Source: Ailanthus altissimus (taxonomy: Eukaryota > Streptophyta > Magnoliopsida > Sapindales > Simaroubaceae). From it: 64,000 bases of DNA. The DNA is taken from NCBI GenBank assembly GCA_946807835.1, contig OX327683.1, positions 5,771,001 through 5,835,000 of the forward strand, in the 5' to 3' direction. Numbering within the stretch: position 1 is the stretch's first letter; the number at the start of each line of letters is the position of its first letter. Below are positions 59,406 to 64,000 of this stretch, in pieces. Position numbers and translations under genes: made by a program. The notes beneath the pieces were generated by a model. The model made no database searches, was not told the DNA's origin, and worked only from the letters and a program-made list of their open reading frames with translations.

Positions 59406-61330
59406 AGTTTTTTTCACTATTTGTTCTCAATTTATAAAATATTTTTTTCAGATTTATTTAGACAATAACAATATTTTTTTTTGTTGATTGTGTAACTCAA
59501 ATTACAAATAATTTTCTAAAATGCAATATTTGATTTCACCAAATTTTACATTTTTTTTCTTCTATTTTTTCGATCGGCTTCACTAACAACTACATATTTG
59601 CAACTTATACTACTATAAATCTATTCATTTTTACCAATTTCTTACAAAAATAATCAATAAAATAAAAAAAACTCACAAATTTAGTAATTTCCTAAATTTT
59701 CACTGATTAAATTCATATTTTAACTTTCAATCTTTACAATTTCATTAAATAAAACTACCAATCTATTTATTTTTAGGTCATTTTTTGATAATTTATTAAG
59801 AGTTTCTATGAAATTCTAAAGAAAAAATATAGAATGAATGTAGTATAATGACGAGGGTAAAATAGTCCTAATTGAGTTTATTAATAAAAATCATAATTTT
59901 ACTGTAGGGCTAAAAGGTTATTTTCGGACATTTCCCAAATAAGAGTGTGTCAAAGGCACGAGACTGTCACTTGTCAGATTAATCGTACTATGGGAATGGA
60001 TGGGAGACTGGAGAGAGTGAAAACAAAGAGAGAATCCGCCATTGTCTTGCACAATATTCAATTTTCACAAATTTGTTTTCTGACTTTCTTTCTCTATTTA
60101 TTTTTAAGGTAAAGACATCTAAATTGGTAAGAATTTTTTAAAGAGATTTTTCTCTAATTTTTTTTTAAGGTAAAAGGCACATGCATTCTCAAGATTTTTC
60201 AAAAAAATTTATTTTAATTATAAAATTAATTTTTATTCTCTCTAAAAAAAAGTGTTAAGTTCGAAAGATTATTAGTATATTTATATTTATATTATTTAAA
60301 TAATTTTTTATTTTATAATAATAAATTTTGTAATATTTTTAATTTTATCAATAATATTAAAATTATTTTAAAAAAATTGACCGACCTCTAATATATTCAA
60401 AAGGGCTAAACAGACACAGATTTTGTTTCTTTTGATAATTAAAAGATTAAATTATAAGAAATAAGGTTATACTCTTATGTTTAAAATACAAATTTTTAAC
60501 ATTTTAAAAAAGCTAAAAAGATCTCTGTCAGGTGAGAGAGTATGTCTCTTTTTTAATTGTTAAAGGAATAAATTGTAGAGAAAAAAATGTTAAATTATAA
60601 AAAATATTATTGTCTTTATAATTAAGAAAGAGTGATAAAAACACACGTACATCCATTGCGATTTGAAATTAAGATATTTAATTAAAAATTAAACACTTTA
60701 ACCATTAGATTATTAGTAAGAAGAAAAATAAATTTAATAAATTAAATTTAAAATTTTTAAAAAAAGAATCAAGTGGTCAACGTTGTTCGGTGTCAGCCGC
60801 TGCTGTCGATCGGTAGCCAACACTAGTGATTAGTGCCAAATGAATTTAAAATTTAAATCATCAAATTTTAAATTTTAAAATCTACACGATGATATGTAAG
60901 AATGAAAATTTTTAAATTCAAATTTTTTTAACCCAAATCTAGATCGGAATTAGAATTTTTTTCAATAAACTTGAAACCTAAGTGTTACACAAGTTTTTCG
61001 GGTTTTTTTGAATCCGGATTTAAACCCAGATTTAATCTGGGTAATTCGAATCCAGGGTTTTTTTTTTCAAATATTTAAGTTAAATTTAAAATTTTAATAT
61101 ATTTATTTTATGAAATAATTGCTAGATTCATATATATATATATATATTAAAGGATATAAATTTTAAAAAATAATTTAGGACTTTAAAAAAAAAATTGGAT
61201 TTGAGTTCCTGCAAAAACCCAAATCCGAATTTTAAAAAACAAAATCCGAATAAAAATCTAAATTTTTTAAGTCAGGTTTCAAATTCATGGGAGGGTTTTT
61301 TTTTGCCATCCTTAATGATATGTTTTTTTT
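59406..61330. other. AT-rich intergenic DNA with a hint of a small inverted-repeat element
   Basis: Between 60938 and 61300, aacccaaatctagatcgg on the left and ttggatttgagttcctgc/aacccaaatccgaa on the right form partial inverted pairs around an (AT)n run at 61131-61147, suggestive of a degraded MITE. No gene seen. Confidence 0.3.
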
Positions 61331-61620
61331 TAATTAATTAAACACCAAAAGATGGCCAAAATTGAAAATAAAGTGGCAATCACTATATTTCTGCCACAAA
61401 ACTGTAACGAGTGGAGGTGTACTATTACCACCATCGTGGTCGCTAACTGGTGATTTAGTGAATAGAGATGAGCACATAAATACATCATTGGCAGTCTTAA
61501 AGCACACCCACATATCATTCTTCTTCTTTAAGCACAAGAACAAAACTCTAGAGTCTGCCTTAGGGCACACGCACCTTTGTTTTTTTTTCCGTATTTTTCA
61601 TACGAGAACCACTCACCATC

Positions 61621-61706
61621 ATTGTTTTGTGTTGTCTCATAACTTATACACATTCTTGGCACCATTATTGTCTTGTGTTGTCCGATAACTTATACACATT
61701 ATTGGC
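61621..61706 (+). repeat. 46-bp tandem duplication
   Basis: attgttttgtgttgtctcat and onward (61621-61660) is repeated from 61667 as attgtcttgtgttgtccgat and onward, both followed by aacttatacacatt and ttggc. Confidence 0.75.
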
Positions 61707-62430
61707 AAACCCTAAGATCTCAAATACAAGGTTATAGGGTCAAATTCCTCCTAACCTTTATATATTAGGAATTTATAGTGTGGGTGCTCTCTGCGTGTGC
61801 GCCGTGCTACAGGTGAATGTGTACATAACTGAAAATTTTAAATATTGCATATCACATATGCAACACAGCAGAATTAGACATTTTATCTCATTACTCTAAT
61901 GAGATAAGAGTACTCACCCTTAAAGTATGCTTAAACAAATGTAGTTAGGAACATAGTAGACCTTCTCAAGCTAGATTAGTAGCTTTTTTATTTTAAAATA
62001 TTTGAAGCAACTCTTACTTCTGTTTTTTTATGGAAAGGTTAACACTTAACCTATGGAAGCAAAAACAACAACTAAAATCACTTCTTTTCACACTTTTTCT
62101 CGCCATCTTTTTTTATTTATAACCAATCATTGCTGTTAAATGAACCAATAAAAAAAATAATTTGACAAATAGTGCTTGATGAGAAGGCAATCTAATTACT
62201 TAGTCATAACACCATTTTCGTTGGTCAGATGTGAAGGGAATTAATGGAAAATATCTTAAAACATTGCCACCAATTGCTTGATCAAGATTGAATTAAATTC
62301 AATCTGTTTACTTCAATTGCCTTTCATTGTCGATTGTTATGCAACAAGTTGCAATTACCTTTATTCCTTCAAATAAAAACATTACAAATGACTTAAACGT
62401 TGATAAATCAAATGAATTTGTTCATCAATA
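61707..62430. other. Intergenic DNA left of copia element D
   Basis: No gene recognised. Confidence 0.4.
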
Positions 62431-64000
62431 TCAATCTTCCTACAATCTCCGCGATCCATGAGAAATTATTTTTTTTAGGAAAGTAGTATTCAGATCAACG
62501 AACATATTTCATTCTTCGGGATCATAGAACTGTTATTCCATTGAATTCATAGAATAACCAATGAACTGATACTTGTACCACCTAGGTGCAAGTTTATTCT
62601 ATTGTGTAACTCTTACATAAGCAAGACAACCCTAAATCTTAAAATATTTAAGACTCGGATTCCTTATAGTTCATATCTCATAGGGAGTGGAGGGAATGAC
62701 TTTAGATGAAACTCTATTCAATATAAGAGCAGTAATATGTAGAGCATAGCCCTAAAGATATTTATGGAGATTGATGAAGCTCATCATCGATCGGGACATA
62801 TCTAATAAAGTCTAATTCCTATCTCTGAGATACCATTGTGTTGCAGAGTAGCTGAAGGATTATACTGAGCAAGAATTTCATTCTCATTTAAATAATTCAA
62901 AAATTCACTCCCTATGTATTCACCGCTTCGATTTGATCGATGGCATTTGATATATATAAGTTTATTTTTCTACTTTAAGTCTAAATTCTTTGAACTTTTA
63001 AAAGCTTGTGTCTCATAAGAAACGCATAACCATATCGTGACAAATCATCGATAAAGGTTACGAAGTATTGAAATCCACCTATAGCAATGTGATTCATTGG
63101 ACTATATACATCACTATGTATAAGTTCCAATAAAACAGTGGCACGGGGTCTAATACTAGTAAATGGATATTTAGTCATTTTCTCTTGAATACATGATTCA
63201 CAAACTAAATAAGATTTTATGGTTAAATCAGATATTCGATCATTCTTAAACAAACGAGATAAGCGTCTAATGCCTATATGACCCATTCACATATGTTATA
63301 ATTCTATCTCATTTAAAGTTCTTGAACTATTTATTGTGTTTACCTATACATTTATGACATTTTATATTGTATTCAATACATAATACATATCATATAAATA
63401 TAAGGAATGATTCCGTATATACATATGATAACCCCTATTGTCAAGTACTGAAAGGGATACTATTTGTCTTAAAATACAGGGTACAAAAAGACAATTATAC
63501 AATACTATAGTTCTGTTACATGAGAGATGTAAATCAAAATGTCCTACAGCCTTGACCTGGAGGAAATCTTCATTTTCAACACGAAGCTAAATCTCCTTTA
63601 GACCTTGCAACAGTCTAACTTTCCTCAAACCCTGCAATATACTGTAGATGTGAGAAGGACAAGCAGTATACAATACCCAATTAGAATTAGCATCATATGC
63701 TAAAGAAATGTCAATAATAGATAAACGTATACATGAGAGATTCTTCTTTACTGAGGCAAGGTATCTCTGATAATTTCTCTTCCAGTGTCCTTCTTCGCCA
63801 CAGTGAAGACACTTCCCTTTTTCTTTATTCTATGATTTGGATATGGGTAGCCTTTGAAGATCAATCTTGGGTGCCTACCTCACCTTTTTTTTTTTTTTTT
63901 GCTTTCTTTTAGGCATCTCAGAATTCATAGGATTAAAAGATGAAACACCCTAAACAAAGAGAGATGATCCTACTTTGTTCATGTCCTCTTCTGCTATCTT
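62430..64000 (-). mobile_element. Ty1/copia retrotransposon D, partial, runs off the right edge
   Basis: On minus, the gag zinc knuckle is at about 63788-63829 (CLHCGEEGHWKRNY, in which the last Cys is Tyr). Then comes a protease stretch with the active Asp lost (WVLYTACPSHI), then gag-pre-integrase and integrase at 62981-63286 (MGHIGIRRLSRL; CESCIQEKM; LLELIHSDVYSPM; YFVTFIDDLSRYGYAFL), and the integrase C-terminal region at 62470-62680 (GCLAYVRV; YQFIGYSMN). Sequence similarity ends near 62430; RT and RNase H are missing on that side, so the element is 3'-truncated. gag lies beyond the window. Many stops show it is dead. Confidence 0.85.

Overview
The window looks like nuclear DNA of a flowering plant, most likely a eudicot. 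It is strongly AT-rich. Its intact genes have short exons with GT..AG introns and plant promoter signals (telo boxes and site II elements at a ribosomal protein gene; E2F and octamer-like sites at a histone gene). Most of the remaining sequence is transposon debris. I could not fix the species.

Four genes look functional. A histone H2B gene (9987-10403, minus, intronless) lies beside a four-exon cytosolic ribosomal protein eS25 gene (12467-14265, minus). A small secreted glycine-rich protein with a hydrophobic tail is encoded by two exons 7.3 kb apart (26328-34119, plus). A three-exon hemerythrin/HHE-domain protein lies at 55588-57650 (minus). Two gene relics are also readable: an eS25 last-exon fragment (about 9725-9800) and a decayed ribonuclease H2 subunit A gene (35610-43665, minus) with seven recognisable exons, several frame lesions and mutated catalytic residues.

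Layout. 1-3.1 kb: a Mutator-like element with the transposase C-terminus on plus and a captured Ulp1/SUMO-protease-like gene on minus. 3.3 kb: a GC-rich hairpin. 4.0-8.7 kb: copia element A, whose 3' LTR is fused into RNase H by a deletion. 9.7-14.4 kb: H2B and eS25. 14.6-24.2 kb: gag-like remnants, an LTR-like block, tandem duplications, an inverted solo LTR and a 1 kb foldback repeat. 26.3-34.1 kb: the glycine-rich gene, whose intron holds copia element B, a complete TRIM element and a second copy of the foldback repeat. 35.6-43.7 kb: the RNase H2A pseudogene, whose intron 2 holds copia element C, itself invaded by a solo LTR with a perfect target duplication. 43.8-49.3 kb: two more solo LTRs of that family. 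51.1-51.6 kb: a poly-C tract and a compositionally foreign block that may be organellar. 51.6-54.6 kb: another gag-like remnant. 55.6-57.7 kb: the HHE gene. 58-61.8 kb: MITE-like hairpins and simple repeats. 62.4-64 kb: the 5' half of copia element D, which continues past the window edge.

The main themes are nested transposition into introns, of one apparently live gene and one dead one; repeated LTR-LTR recombination leaving solo LTRs; and a pair of related copia elements that share the lack of a recognisable gag domain and share a repeat-bearing leader. Family names come from motif recognition only; no database search was possible.
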